Positions 55,768-64,000 of a stretch of DNA of 64,000 nucleotides are shown piece after piece; within the stretch, counting starts at the first letter, position 1; the number at the start of each line of letters is the position of its first letter. The DNA lies in NCBI RefSeq assembly GCF_014696135.1, contig NZ_JACJPP010000007.1, positions 124,001 to 188,000 of the forward strand. The letters run 5' to 3'. Made by a program: the position numbers and the translations under genes. Source of the stretch: Nodosilinea sp. FACHB-141 (GTDB lineage: Bacteria > Cyanobacteriota > Cyanobacteriia > Phormidesmidales > Phormidesmidaceae). A model generated the notes under the pieces. The model saw nothing but the letters and a program-made list of their open reading frames with translations, did no database searches and was not told the origin of the DNA.

Positions 55768-56259
55768 TTTGGGGCTTTTGGGGATATTGCTGGCAATTGT
55801 GACAGATAGAACTCACATGATGACTACCTTAAATTGTCTAAAACCTTCCTGAGAGTATCCCGGCTCTATCCTCATCCCAAACCATGCGCTACCGAACAGT
55901 TGATCTCAGTAACCTGGGTTAGGATTCTCAGTCAGATGGAATACCCGTGGAAAGTCTTGCTTCAGCTTGAACCCTAGGGTTGACCCAGACATCTATCTAT
56001 GGAGAAACATCCCGTGGCCGTTTCAGGGCAAAACCTCTCCACGAGTGGTACGGTTCTGCCTACCCAGCAACAAAACCTAGCCTGTTAACTTAGTTACATG
56101 GGTTTCAGGAATGACTGAGCGACTCCATGTAGATAGTCAATAGTGACGTAGACAACAAAAAGTTAGGGTTCTAATCCCAATGGGGAACAATAACCCTATC
56201 CAGCTCAATTCGATAAACCCAGGCCGCACGCACACTGCTAGCCAAGCGAGGTATCTCCT
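55768..56259. other. Divergent spacer before the DUF760 gene
   Basis: About 490 bp between egtB and the DUF760 gene. A minus-strand open frame from 56625 down to 56137 overlaps the DUF760 gene and looks like its shadow. No known RNA, operator or repeat was recognised. Confidence 0.4.
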
Positions 56260-56610
56260 GTGAGCAATTCTTCCGGTAAAGCCCAAGACCTTTTCAACGG
56301 CTTCAAAAACTCCTCTGAGCATCCCAACTCCCTCATGCAGTACGTCCATGGCATGAGCCCTGAGACGATTGCCCAGCTCTCCAATCCTGCTTCTACTGAG
56401 GTGCAGCAGATGATGGAACACAACATTATCGGCTTGCTCGGTGGGCTGCCGTCTCAGCACTTTGATGTAGAAATCACCACCAATCGCGAAAACCTGGGCC
56501 GTCTGCTGGCCTCTGCTATGATGAGCGGGTATTTTCTGCGGGGTGCCGAACAGCGCATGGCCTTCGAGGACTCGCTGATGTCGGCCGAATCTGCCCCTGA
56601 GATTGAGTGA
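56260..56610 (+). CDS. DUF760 protein
   Basis: A 116-aa protein typical of DUF760 of cyanobacteria and plants. It has NSLMQYVHGMSPETIAQLSNPASTEVQQMMEHNIIGLLGGLPSQHFDVEITTNRENLGRLLASAMMSGYFLRGAEQRM as its core (reading across about residues 23-100). The start is GTG at 56260. Its TGA overlaps the mutY start by 4 bp (GTGA), so the two are probably co-transcribed and coupled. The biochemical role is unknown. Confidence 0.85.
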   Translation: MSNSSGKAQDLFNGFKNSSEHPNSLMQYVHGMSPETIAQLSNPASTEVQQMMEHNIIGLLGGLPSQHFDVEITTNRENLGRLLASAMMSGYFLRGAEQRMAFEDSLMSAESAPEIE

Positions 56611-57887
56611 GCCATAGTCAACCACCCGTCCCAGCGGATCAGCTAAGTTTCGATTCCTCCTTTGGCCATCGCCGTTCTACCGCGCGCGATACTGAGGGTT
56701 CTTATACAACGAGCAAAAGGAGGGTTCTAAACCCTCTTTCCCCCAATCCGGCCCTGGCGACTCTGCCCTGGCCGGATTTTCCTGCTGGGGTGTTGCGGGC
56801 AGAGCTGCTGGCTTGGTATGGCGACTGTGGCCGCACCCTGCCCTGGCGCAATATCGATAACTCCTACGCCATTTGGATCTCGGAGATCATGCTCCAGCAG
56901 ACCCAGGTGAAGACGGTGCTGCCCTACTACCAGCGCTGGCTAGAGCAGTTCCCCACCGTGGAGGCGCTGGCCGCCGCCGATCAGCAAACGGTGCTCAAAG
57001 CTTGGGAGGGGTTGGGTTACTACGCCCGTGCCCGCAACCTGCACCAGGCTGCCCAGCGCATTGTGGCCGAGCACAATGGCGAAATTCCCAAGGATTTTGA
57101 CACCATCACTACGCTGCCCGGCATTGGCAAAACCACGGCGGGGGGCATTCTCAGCTCAGCCTTTAACCTGCCCCACGCCATTCTCGACGGCAATGTGAAG
57201 CGGGTGCTGGCTCGCCTGGTGGCGCTGCCGGTGCCCCCAGCCAGAGCGCTAAAGGATCTTTGGCAACTGTCAGAAATTTTGCTAGATCCGACGAACCCCC
57301 GCGACTTTAACCAGGCGTTGATGGATCTGGGCGCAACCCTTTGTACGCGGCGCAATCCCCAATGCGATCGCTGCCCCTGTCAGGCCCATTGCCAAGCCTA
57401 TAATCGCAATATTCAATCGGAGCTGCCCATGTCAGAAACCAAAGGTCCCCTGCCCCACAAGCAAATCGGCGTCGCTGTGATTTGGAATGAGCAAGACCAA
57501 ATTCTGATCGATCGCCGCAAGCAAGAAGGGCTTCTGGGCGGGCTGTGGGAGTTCCCTGGCGGCAAAATCGAGCCCGGTGAGACAATCGAGGACTGTATTG
57601 CGCGAGAAATTCAGGAAGAACTGGGGATTGAGATTGCGGTGGGCGATCGCCTCTGCACCGTCACCCACGCCTATTCGCACTTCAAGGTCACCCTCAACGT
57701 GCACCATTGCACCCATCTAAGCGGCGAGCCTCAGCCGATCGAGTGCGACGAGGTGCGCTGGGTCACCCTAGACACCATTGAGGAATACCCCTTTCCCAAA
57801 GCCAACATCCACATCATCAACGCGCTGCGGGCCTACGCGGCGGGGCAAACACCCGTGGATGTGGTTGAAACTGCGCCTTCAACGTAA
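56607..57887 (+). CDS. mutY: A/G-specific adenine glycosylase MutY with MutT-like C-terminal domain
   Basis: A 426-aa base-excision enzyme that removes A opposite 8-oxoG. N-terminal glycosylase: PWRNIDNSYAIWISEIMLQQTQV, LPGIGKTTAGGILSSAF, the catalytic Asp in AILDGNVKRVLAR, and the 4Fe-4S Cys in CTRRNPQCDRCPCQAHC (C-x6-C-x2-C-x5-C). The C-terminal Nudix domain has an intact box, GGKIEPGETIEDCIAREIQEELGI in two parts (GX5EX7REUXEEXGU), so it may hydrolyse oxidised nucleotides itself. The first ~40 residues look like a low-complexity extension; GTG at 56607 overlaps the DUF760 stop. Confidence 0.93.
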   Translation: MSHSQPPVPADQLSFDSSFGHRRSTARDTEGSYTTSKRRVLNPLSPNPALATLPWPDFPAGVLRAELLAWYGDCGRTLPWRNIDNSYAIWISEIMLQQTQVKTVLPYYQRWLEQFPTVEALAAADQQTVLKAWEGLGYYARARNLHQAAQRIVAEHNGEIPKDFDTITTLPGIGKTTAGGILSSAFNLPHAILDGNVKRVLARLVALPVPPARALKDLWQLSEILLDPTNPRDFNQALMDLGATLCTRRNPQCDRCPCQAHCQAYNRNIQSELPMSETKGPLPHKQIGVAVIWNEQDQILIDRRKQEGLLGGLWEFPGGKIEPGETIEDCIAREIQEELGIEIAVGDRLCTVTHAYSHFKVTLNVHHCTHLSGEPQPIECDEVRWVTLDTIEEYPFPKANIHIINALRAYAAGQTPVDVVETAPST

Positions 57888-57962
57888 ATAAACCGCCATA
57901 GTTTACAGACATCGCTCTTTTCCTCGGTTTTGATAGAAAAGATTGTTTGGAGCGCTGTGGCT

Positions 57963-60002
57963 ATGGGCACTGAAAATCGGGGATTGGGTTGGGACAAGTG
58001 GGCGCAATGGTCGAGGATTCTGCCTGTGGGGCGAAGGCTCACCTTGGGTTTGATCGGTTCCACACTGGCCGTTAGCACCATGCCGCCCTTGGCCACCCAC
58101 GCCGCCGAACCCGAAGCCTGGCAGCACCTGCCCAACAACACTGCCTTAGTGCTGCTGATCGACACGACCACCGACACCTGGGGTCAGCTCAGCCAGTACC
58201 AGCTCTTCAAGCTGTTGGACGAAGAACAGGGATTGACCCCAGCCCTACCGGGGTTGCCCTACCTGCCCTACGGAATTGACTTTGCCAGCGAGGTGGCCCC
58301 GTGGATCGACGACACGGCTGTGGTGGCTCTGCTGCCGGCGCAGCCTGGAGAGACGACAACAATTACCGATGCCTCGATTATGGTGGCCCCGGTTGCCAAC
58401 ACTGAGGCTTTTGCCGCCTTTCGCGACACCCTTTTTGAGCTGCAAGGTGAGGCCCCTGAGATTACCTCCGCTTTGGGCACCGAGATCTACTTTTGGCCCA
58501 CCCCTGAATTCGACGACTGGTCTGAGCCGGTCATCCCTGAAGCCTGCGCCCCTACTGAAACTGACCCCTGCGATTGGGAATCTGACGACTGGGAGTCTGA
58601 GTCGGATCCAGAAGTCCTAGACGGTCCTAGCCCTGACATGGGGGAGACCGAGGTTGTGCCCCTCAAGTCCTACCCCATATCGGGGCAAATTCTGCGCTTT
58701 AACGAAGCCGTGGGGCTACCTCTCACCGTCAAATCTTTCCACGAAGAGGAGGAATTTGAGGTCGAGGTGCCGGTGCCCCTGCCAGAGTTTGGTCCCAGTG
58801 GGTTAGCTGTGGCCTTTCTGCCCGATGCCCTGATTACGGCAGAAAACCCCGCCGCCCTTGAGCAGTATCTGCGTCTGCGCCAGAGCGAAGCCCAAAACTC
58901 CCTCGCCGATAGCCGTGAATTTCAGCGCACCTTGGCCAATCGACAGCGCACCCAAGCGCTCTTTGCCGTCTACGGCAACGCCCTTGAGTTGCTGAACTAC
59001 GACCTCTCGACAACCACCCTACCCGCCGCCGAGCTGCCGTTGCCTTTCCCCACGCCCCCCACTAGCCTGGATGACGAGACGCTGCAAACTCTGCGATTGC
59101 TCAACTTTGGCGGCACCCTAGAAGCTTTGGTGTATCCCATGGCCACTGGCATGCGGTTTCGGGGCCGCTACTACTATGATGCGGTGCCCTTTACCTTTGG
59201 CCTCACCCCCACGGTGGCCAATGCCGACAGCCCCCTAGAACTGCTGCCTGCCTCGACCTTTGTGGTTATGAGCGGTCGCAACATTGCGGGCTTTTGGCGC
59301 ACTGTGGCCAGCATTTTGGATCAGGCTAGCGACTTTACCCGAGACGGGCTCGCCACGGTGCGCGCTGGGTTCACCCTCTTCACCGGGCTGGATCTCGACG
59401 ATGACGTATTTGGATGGATGGATAGGGAATATGCGATCGCCGCCTTCCCGGCTGAGGGTGGCCCCTTGCAATACGTGGGGCTGGGGCTGCTGCTGCAAAC
59501 GAGCGATCGCCCCACCGCCGACCGCACTCTAGCAGCAGTGGATGACCTGCTGCCCAACGTTGGCCTGACCGTTAACCCCAGAACTGTCAACCAACAGCCC
59601 GCCACCAGCTGGGAACTATTTTCTAGCTTGAATAGTGACTACGTGCCCGACCTCAGCGTGGGTAGCCATGGCTGGGTCACCGACGATACTTTGGCGATCA
59701 CCTCTGGCGCGGTGCCGATGGCGAGTGTTTTGGCCCCCTCGCCCCACGACCCCCTCGCTGACTTTTTCCTGTTTGACGAGGCAACAGCGACCTTCCCCAC
59801 TCCCAACGACGGCTACTTTTATTTGAATGTGGGCGCGACGTTGGCCCTGGCCTACGAGGTATTTGGCTTCCATGACGACCCTAGTTTCAATGTCGCCAAA
59901 CCCTATCTCGGCAGCCTGCGCAGCCTCAGCGCCACCACCGCCCTCACCCCCAACCACATGGAGTTTCAGGGCCAGCTCGGCCTCGCTCCCCGCAGGGATT
60001 AG
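57963..60002 (+). CDS. DUF3352 protein, probably exported
   Basis: A 679-aa cyanobacterial protein of the DUF3352 family. An N-terminal hydrophobic segment (about 22-45, with LTLGLIGSTLAVSTMPPLATHAAE) looks like a signal peptide. The domain is recognisable from LPNNTALVLLIDTTT and, later, LLPASTFVVMSGRNIAGFWRTVASIL and GLDLDDDVFGWMDREYAIAAFP. A Glu/Asp/Ser-rich insert lies at about 195-225. Its role is unknown. ATG at 57963 is preferred over a TTG 11 codons upstream. Confidence 0.85.
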   Translation: MGTENRGLGWDKWAQWSRILPVGRRLTLGLIGSTLAVSTMPPLATHAAEPEAWQHLPNNTALVLLIDTTTDTWGQLSQYQLFKLLDEEQGLTPALPGLPYLPYGIDFASEVAPWIDDTAVVALLPAQPGETTTITDASIMVAPVANTEAFAAFRDTLFELQGEAPEITSALGTEIYFWPTPEFDDWSEPVIPEACAPTETDPCDWESDDWESESDPEVLDGPSPDMGETEVVPLKSYPISGQILRFNEAVGLPLTVKSFHEEEEFEVEVPVPLPEFGPSGLAVAFLPDALITAENPAALEQYLRLRQSEAQNSLADSREFQRTLANRQRTQALFAVYGNALELLNYDLSTTTLPAAELPLPFPTPPTSLDDETLQTLRLLNFGGTLEALVYPMATGMRFRGRYYYDAVPFTFGLTPTVANADSPLELLPASTFVVMSGRNIAGFWRTVASILDQASDFTRDGLATVRAGFTLFTGLDLDDDVFGWMDREYAIAAFPAEGGPLQYVGLGLLLQTSDRPTADRTLAAVDDLLPNVGLTVNPRTVNQQPATSWELFSSLNSDYVPDLSVGSHGWVTDDTLAITSGAVPMASVLAPSPHDPLADFFLFDEATATFPTPNDGYFYLNVGATLALAYEVFGFHDDPSFNVAKPYLGSLRSLSATTALTPNHMEFQGQLGLAPRRD

Positions 60003-60062
60003 GAGCAAAGGGGGCCAAACCCCAGGCCTCGCTAGAATAGGTGTCATGCAAGGGTCACTACC

Positions 60063-60866
60063 ATGACGGAGCCAGTGCTTCAGGCCAGGCGCATTCTTAA
60101 AACTCGGGTGGATGCCACCAGCTACACCGATGCCTGCGATCGCATTCAAACCTGGGCCACCATCGGGCGATCGTGCTATGTGGTCGCCGCCAACGTCCAC
60201 GTCGTGATGACCGCCTATTGGGATGCTCAATACCAGCGCATTCTTGAAGATGCGGCCCTAGTAACTTCCGACGGCATGCCCCTGGTAATGGGGCTGCGGC
60301 TGCTGGGGATACATGGCCAGAGCCGAGTTTATGGACCAGATTTAATGCTGGCCTGGTGCGATCGCGCTGCCCACTTAGATCTGCCTATCTACCTCTACGG
60401 CGGCACTGTCCCCATGCTGGAGAAGATGGCCATTTCCCTCCAGCAGCAATTTCCCGGCCTGCCTATTGCGGGAACCCATGCCCCACCCTTTCGCCCGCTC
60501 TCAGCCGAAGAAGCCGCTGCTGATATGACACGCATCAACCAGTCGGGGGCGCGGGTGGTGTTTATCGGCCTAGGCTGCCCCAAGCAAGAGCAGTGGATGC
60601 ACCGCCATCAAGGCCAGGTCAATGCCGTAATGATTGGCGTCGGGGCCGCCTTTAGCTTCTTTAGCGGCGATGTCTCCCAAGCTCCCCGGTGGATGATGCG
60701 CCTGGGCTTGGAGTGGCTTTACCGCTTTGGCCAAGAGCCGCGCCGCCTGTGGCAGCGCTATTTAGTGAACAACCCTATGTTTGTAATCTTGTTTGGGGCG
60801 CAGGTGGCCAGGTATCGACTGTGGGGAGCGCGGGACAACGAAAAGGGTTCAGGCTTTAAGGTTTAG
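60063..60866 (+). CDS. WecG/TagA/CpsF-family glycosyltransferase
   Basis: A 267-aa glycosyltransferase that adds N-acetyl-hexosamine-type sugars to lipid-linked intermediates. Family blocks: TWATIGRSCYVVAANVHVV, ALVTSDGMPLVMGLRLLG, YGPDLMLAWCDRA, IYLYGGTVPMLEKM, FIGLGCPKQEQWMHRHQ and GVGAAFSFFSGDVSQAPRWMMRLGLEWLYRFGQEPRR. It begins a plus-strand polysaccharide run with the sugar transferase and ligase. The substrate sugar is not determined by sequence. Confidence 0.9.
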   Translation: MTEPVLQARRILKTRVDATSYTDACDRIQTWATIGRSCYVVAANVHVVMTAYWDAQYQRILEDAALVTSDGMPLVMGLRLLGIHGQSRVYGPDLMLAWCDRAAHLDLPIYLYGGTVPMLEKMAISLQQQFPGLPIAGTHAPPFRPLSAEEAAADMTRINQSGARVVFIGLGCPKQEQWMHRHQGQVNAVMIGVGAAFSFFSGDVSQAPRWMMRLGLEWLYRFGQEPRRLWQRYLVNNPMFVILFGAQVARYRLWGARDNEKGSGFKV

Positions 60867-60974
60867 GGTTCACGGTTGGTGTACACCCCTAAACCGTGGA
60901 CCTTGCACCTCAAACCCTTCCCCCGATGATGGATTCTCAGCACAATTGCGGAATACTAGGGCAACCTCATCCCT

Positions 60975-62459
60975 ATGCGTCTGCCCCCTGCTATGGATTG
61001 TCATCGTGCCGTACCCGCCGTGATGCAACAGCGGCCCCGCTACCGTCAAGATCTTCGCGCCCCCCGCAGGCTCAGGCTTCAGCTGCGCGACGCCTTTACT
61101 GGGCCTGGGCGGCGGGGGCTGGTGCTTCTGGCTACGGATATTTTTTCCCTAGGGCTGTCGTGGCACATTGCGCGATCGCTCAATCAGTTTTTCTCCCCAA
61201 TTCCGGCCCAGCTCGTATGGTGGACCTGGCTGGGGCTGCCCAGTCCGTTTTGGGTGCTGGTGGCCTGTGCTGTGGGGCTATTTGCCTACGGCGGCCTCTA
61301 CGACACTAATTCCCAGGGGCAAAAGCACCTGCGGGCAGGTAAGCTGCTCAGCCTGGTGTACCTGAGCGCGCTGGTGTTGATGTACTTCTACGACCCTAAG
61401 CTCGATTTGCCGCGATCGCTCTTCTTCTCGGCCTGGCTCAGCGGGGTGGGACTGGTAGTGGGGCTGCGGCTAGTGGCAACGCTGCTGTTGCGCCCGCTCA
61501 CCCAAGCCAAGGTGCCCTCCTCAGTCTTTTTGATTGCCCCAGCCCCCCGGCTCAAGCGCCTGGCCGACGTGCTCTCTCAGCGGGCCAAGGTGCCGGTCAT
61601 TGGGGCAGCCCTAGCCACTACCGCCAATTCTGCCACCACTTATCAGGCGATTTTGGCCTCTGGGGCCACCCTGGTGCTGGCCGAGAGCATTCCCTCCGCC
61701 GACCTGGCCTCTGAGCTGTACTGGAAGCTGCGGCGGGCGGGTATCGCCATGCAGCTGCTCCCTACCAGCCGCGACATGCTTTACCGCCGGGGCACCCCCG
61801 AAACTGTGGCGGGCCTTCCCACCCTACGCCTTGATGCCCCCCTGATGGGTGGCTGGGACTACCGCTTCAAGCGCTGGATGGATTACCTGGGGGCAGGCCT
61901 AGGCGTGATCGCCCTAGGGCCGGTGCTGCTGAGTATCGCCCTGGCAATTCGCCTCGACTCAAGTGGGCCAATATTCTTTCGTCAGGAGCGGGTGGGCCTG
62001 CACGGCAACATCTTCCAAGTGTGGAAATTTCGCACCATGGTGGTCGATGCGCCTCGGCTCCAGGCAGAGCTAGAGCAGCACAACGAGTCGGCGGATGGGG
62101 TGCTGTTTAAGGTCAAGCACGACCCGCGCATTACGCGAGTAGGCCGCTTGCTGCGCCGCACCAGCCTTGATGAACTGCCCCAGTTGTTTAACGTGCTCTG
62201 TGGCCAGATGAGCTTGGTGGGGCCGCGCCCGTTGCCAGTGCGCGATGTGGCTAAGTTCGATGGTTGGCACAACATTCGTCACCAAGTGCTGCCGGGGGTG
62301 ACGGGGCTATGGCAGATTTCGGGTCGTTCTGACATCGACACTTTTGACGACGTGGCCCGCCTCGACCTGCACTACATCGACAACTGGTCGCTAAATTTGG
62401 ATCTAGAAATTCTCACCGCCACCCTGGGAATTGTGCTTTGGGGCAAGGGGGCCTATTGA
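60975..62459 (+). CDS. Sugar transferase (WbaP/exopolysaccharide initiating glycosylphosphotransferase)
   Basis: A 494-aa polyprenyl-phosphate sugar-1-phosphate transferase that starts polysaccharide repeat units. N-terminal hydrophobic segments (about 45-160) are followed by a Rossmann-like cytosolic part and, from about 280, the catalytic domain: FKRWMDYLGAGLGVIALGP, GPIFFRQERVGLHGNIFQVWKFRTMVVDA, DPRITRVGRLLRRTSLDELPQLFNVL and GQMSLVGPRPLPVRDV, then LPGVTGLWQISGRSD. Catalytic Asp-Glu is in LDELPQ. Its stop overlaps the next start by 4 bp. Confidence 0.92.
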   Translation: MRLPPAMDCHRAVPAVMQQRPRYRQDLRAPRRLRLQLRDAFTGPGRRGLVLLATDIFSLGLSWHIARSLNQFFSPIPAQLVWWTWLGLPSPFWVLVACAVGLFAYGGLYDTNSQGQKHLRAGKLLSLVYLSALVLMYFYDPKLDLPRSLFFSAWLSGVGLVVGLRLVATLLLRPLTQAKVPSSVFLIAPAPRLKRLADVLSQRAKVPVIGAALATTANSATTYQAILASGATLVLAESIPSADLASELYWKLRRAGIAMQLLPTSRDMLYRRGTPETVAGLPTLRLDAPLMGGWDYRFKRWMDYLGAGLGVIALGPVLLSIALAIRLDSSGPIFFRQERVGLHGNIFQVWKFRTMVVDAPRLQAELEQHNESADGVLFKVKHDPRITRVGRLLRRTSLDELPQLFNVLCGQMSLVGPRPLPVRDVAKFDGWHNIRHQVLPGVTGLWQISGRSDIDTFDDVARLDLHYIDNWSLNLDLEILTATLGIVLWGKGAY

Positions 62460-64000
62460 CCGCCGATTCTTCCCCACCACTAGGGGCAACCGATGCTGGC
62501 AACGCAGAGGACTCAGGGATAAGCCATCGTCGAAACTGGGCTAGCCAAAAGCCGGGACTATGGCTGGTTGGAGGGTTGGTGCTACTGACCTTTAGTTGGC
62601 TGCCCCTGAGCTACTACCGCATGGTGGGCTGGGCCTGGATTTTGCTGTGGCAGGCGGGCAGCATAGCGTTGCTGGTAGGGCTGTGGCGGCGGCTGCGCTG
62701 CCCAGAGCCTTTGAGAACTGATGCAGAGCGAGAATCTAGCTCAGAACGGGAACGGGCATTCTATGCCTTGGGCTACGGGCTAGATTGGGTGGCGCTGGGC
62801 ATGGGCATTGTCCTGGCCCTGTCAGCCTTGGTGTCACCGTTTCCCCGAGTGGCGCTGTGGAATGTGAGCCTGGTAGTGACCTACGTTGCGGTGCTGTACT
62901 TCTACCGCAATGTGGTCGATCGCAGCTGGCTGAGTCGTCTGCGTCTGTGGTGGGGTCTAGTCGTGGTGGCAGCGGGGGCCGCAGTGGTAAGCTTGGCCCT
63001 ATGGCGGCCCGACAACGCCATGTGGGCGGCAGATAGCTTTCTAACGGCGCTGCGCAACCATCAGCCCCTCGGGCACCACAATTTTGTGGGGGGCTATTTT
63101 GTGCTGCTGTTGCCCCTAGCGGTGGCGGCAGCGGTGGCCACAACGGGCTGGCTAAGAGGCATCTGGATAGCTTCCGCCGGACTGATCCTGGTGGCGTCAT
63201 ACGTCAGCGGGTCGCGGGGGGCGGCGCTGGGGTTGGTGGTATGGCTGCTGGTCACCTGGCTGAGCCGCTTTAGTTACCTCAAACCCTCCCAACGCTGGCG
63301 CTGGGGCTTGGCCGGGTTGGGGGGAGCCGTGGCCTTAGGGTTGGCCCTGGCCAGCAATCCTCGCATTCGCGTCTGGTTTAGCACGGGCGGCATCACCGAC
63401 GGCCCCACCCTCGATCGCTGGTTTATGCTGCGATTGGGCGGCAACATTCTGCGCGATCGCCCCCTGTTTGGCGTTGGCCCTGGCGTTATGAGTCGGGTGT
63501 CAAACCTCTACCGCCCGATCGAAACTGGGGCGGGCTTAGAGCACATTCAGCAGCTCCACAACACTCCGGTGCAGATCGCGGGAGAGCTGGGGCTAGTTGG
63601 GTTGGGGATATTTCTAGCCGGCATTGTACTGATTCTGCGATTGTGGATCCAACTTTGGCGGCAGCCGCTCGAAGCTACAGACCGGGCGCTATTGGGAGGC
63701 ATTGGCGGCAGCCTGCTGACCTACGGAGTCTCTAGCCTGACCGATTACCAGCTGGAGAATATCCCCATTGCGGGCGCGCTGCTGGGGATCGTCGTGCTGC
63801 TGCTGGCGTTAGGCGCTCGCTATCTACCCAAGGCCACACCCTTGGGAGGGGATGCCAGACGGCGATCGCGTCTAGCGGTTTCTTTATGGCTGGGGCTGCT
63901 GCTGACGATCTGGCTGCCCTTTACCCTTACCGTGGCCTACAGTGCTTTGGCCGATAGAGCATTCTACAACCAGCGGCTCAACTTAGCCGACACGCGCTGG
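62456..64000 (+). CDS. O-antigen ligase/polymerase family protein (partial at window end)
   Basis: An open frame of at least 515 codons that runs off the window, so the C-terminus is missing. It likely starts with TTG at 62456, overlapping the sugar-transferase stop (TTGA); a later start is possible. It is strongly hydrophobic with many membrane helices. The Wzy/WaaL-type signature includes VASYVSGSRGAALGLVVWLL, NILRDRPLFGVGPGVMSR and QQLHNTPVQIAGELGLVGLGIFLAG. It would join or polymerise polysaccharide units and belongs to the exopolysaccharide group with the two upstream genes. Confidence 0.85.
   Translation, partial: MTADSSPPLGATDAGNAEDSGISHRRNWASQKPGLWLVGGLVLLTFSWLPLSYYRMVGWAWILLWQAGSIALLVGLWRRLRCPEPLRTDAERESSSERERAFYALGYGLDWVALGMGIVLALSALVSPFPRVALWNVSLVVTYVAVLYFYRNVVDRSWLSRLRLWWGLVVVAAGAAVVSLALWRPDNAMWAADSFLTALRNHQPLGHHNFVGGYFVLLLPLAVAAAVATTGWLRGIWIASAGLILVASYVSGSRGAALGLVVWLLVTWLSRFSYLKPSQRWRWGLAGLGGAVALGLALASNPRIRVWFSTGGITDGPTLDRWFMLRLGGNILRDRPLFGVGPGVMSRVSNLYRPIETGAGLEHIQQLHNTPVQIAGELGLVGLGIFLAGIVLILRLWIQLWRQPLEATDRALLGGIGGSLLTYGVSSLTDYQLENIPIAGALLGIVVLLLALGARYLPKATPLGGDARRRSRLAVSLWLGLLLTIWLPFTLTVAYSALADRAFYNQRLNLADTRW

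Noticed and set aside
56137-56625. A 162-aa minus-strand frame covering the DUF760 gene
   Set aside because: The plus-strand DUF760 protein is clearly the real product; the other is its shadow.

Overview
The window is a stretch of cyanobacterial chromosome. The octamer GCGATCGC (HIP1) and its CGATCG core recur throughout, and many genes are cyanobacterial types: DUF3352, DUF760 and DUF1838 proteins, a PIN/TRAM protein, a phycobilisome-like protein, GltB/GltD and EgtB/EgtD. The base composition, HIP1 density and gene set suggest a Leptolyngbya/Nodosilinea-type filamentous cyanobacterium, but the genus is a guess. No rRNA, tRNA or CRISPR array was found. Most genes are housekeeping or metabolic, in short operons, with a few accessory patches.

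Region by region. 1-8 kb: M28 and M23 peptidases, a PlsY-like/PEP-utiliser fusion protein, a coiled-coil membrane protein, an orphan Trypco1-domain protein, a DUF1838 protein and a 2TM protein. 8-11.8 kb: a guanidine-degradation operon (guanidine-I riboswitch, Ni-dependent guanidine hydrolase gdmH, hypA, hypB) downstream of cobM. 12-15.5 kb: a kinase-like protein with HRN in place of HRD, a phycobilin-type protein and a RAYT-derived protein without its HUH motif. 15.5-24.8 kb: YqeY, an ACP-like hypothetical, aroA, a PIN/TRAM protein, hisC, a GNAT acetyltransferase, a TonB-like protein, a UbiG-like methyltransferase and a histidine phosphatase. 25-31 kb: a CDF transporter without its C-terminal domain, an M15 peptidase, an alpha/beta hydrolase, an SDR epimerase and rnc.

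31-33 kb is an AT-richer patch with two genes, a J-domain protein followed by an HNH nuclease. This is the best candidate for an undescribed system. 33-39.5 kb: gltB-gltD (glutamate synthase), with a MITE-like repeat between the genes and a REP-like palindrome inside the gltB frame. 39.5-42.5 kb: a gene-poor, AT-rich stretch with one sulfotransferase gene. 42.5-50 kb: a 2Fe-2S thioredoxin-like ferredoxin pair, dps divergent from a Fur/PerR-type regulator, a DNA glycosylase, an AEC carrier, mmsA, and thiC under a TPP riboswitch. 50-56 kb: a DUF4383 protein, a sodium:solute symporter under a second, nearly identical TPP riboswitch, and ergothioneine genes egtB-egtD separated by a short-repeat tract. 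56-64 kb: DUF760-mutY, DUF3352, and an exopolysaccharide set (WecG/TagA glycosyltransferase, sugar transferase, O-antigen ligase/polymerase cut by the window end).

Three cis-regulated units can be read directly. Guanidine sensing controls its hydrolase and nickel chaperones. TPP sensing controls both pyrimidine synthesis (thiC) and a probable precursor transporter. A Fur-like palindrome lies between dps and a Fur-family gene. A family of GTAG...CTAC palindromes (REP-like) is scattered through the window together with a decayed RAYT gene.
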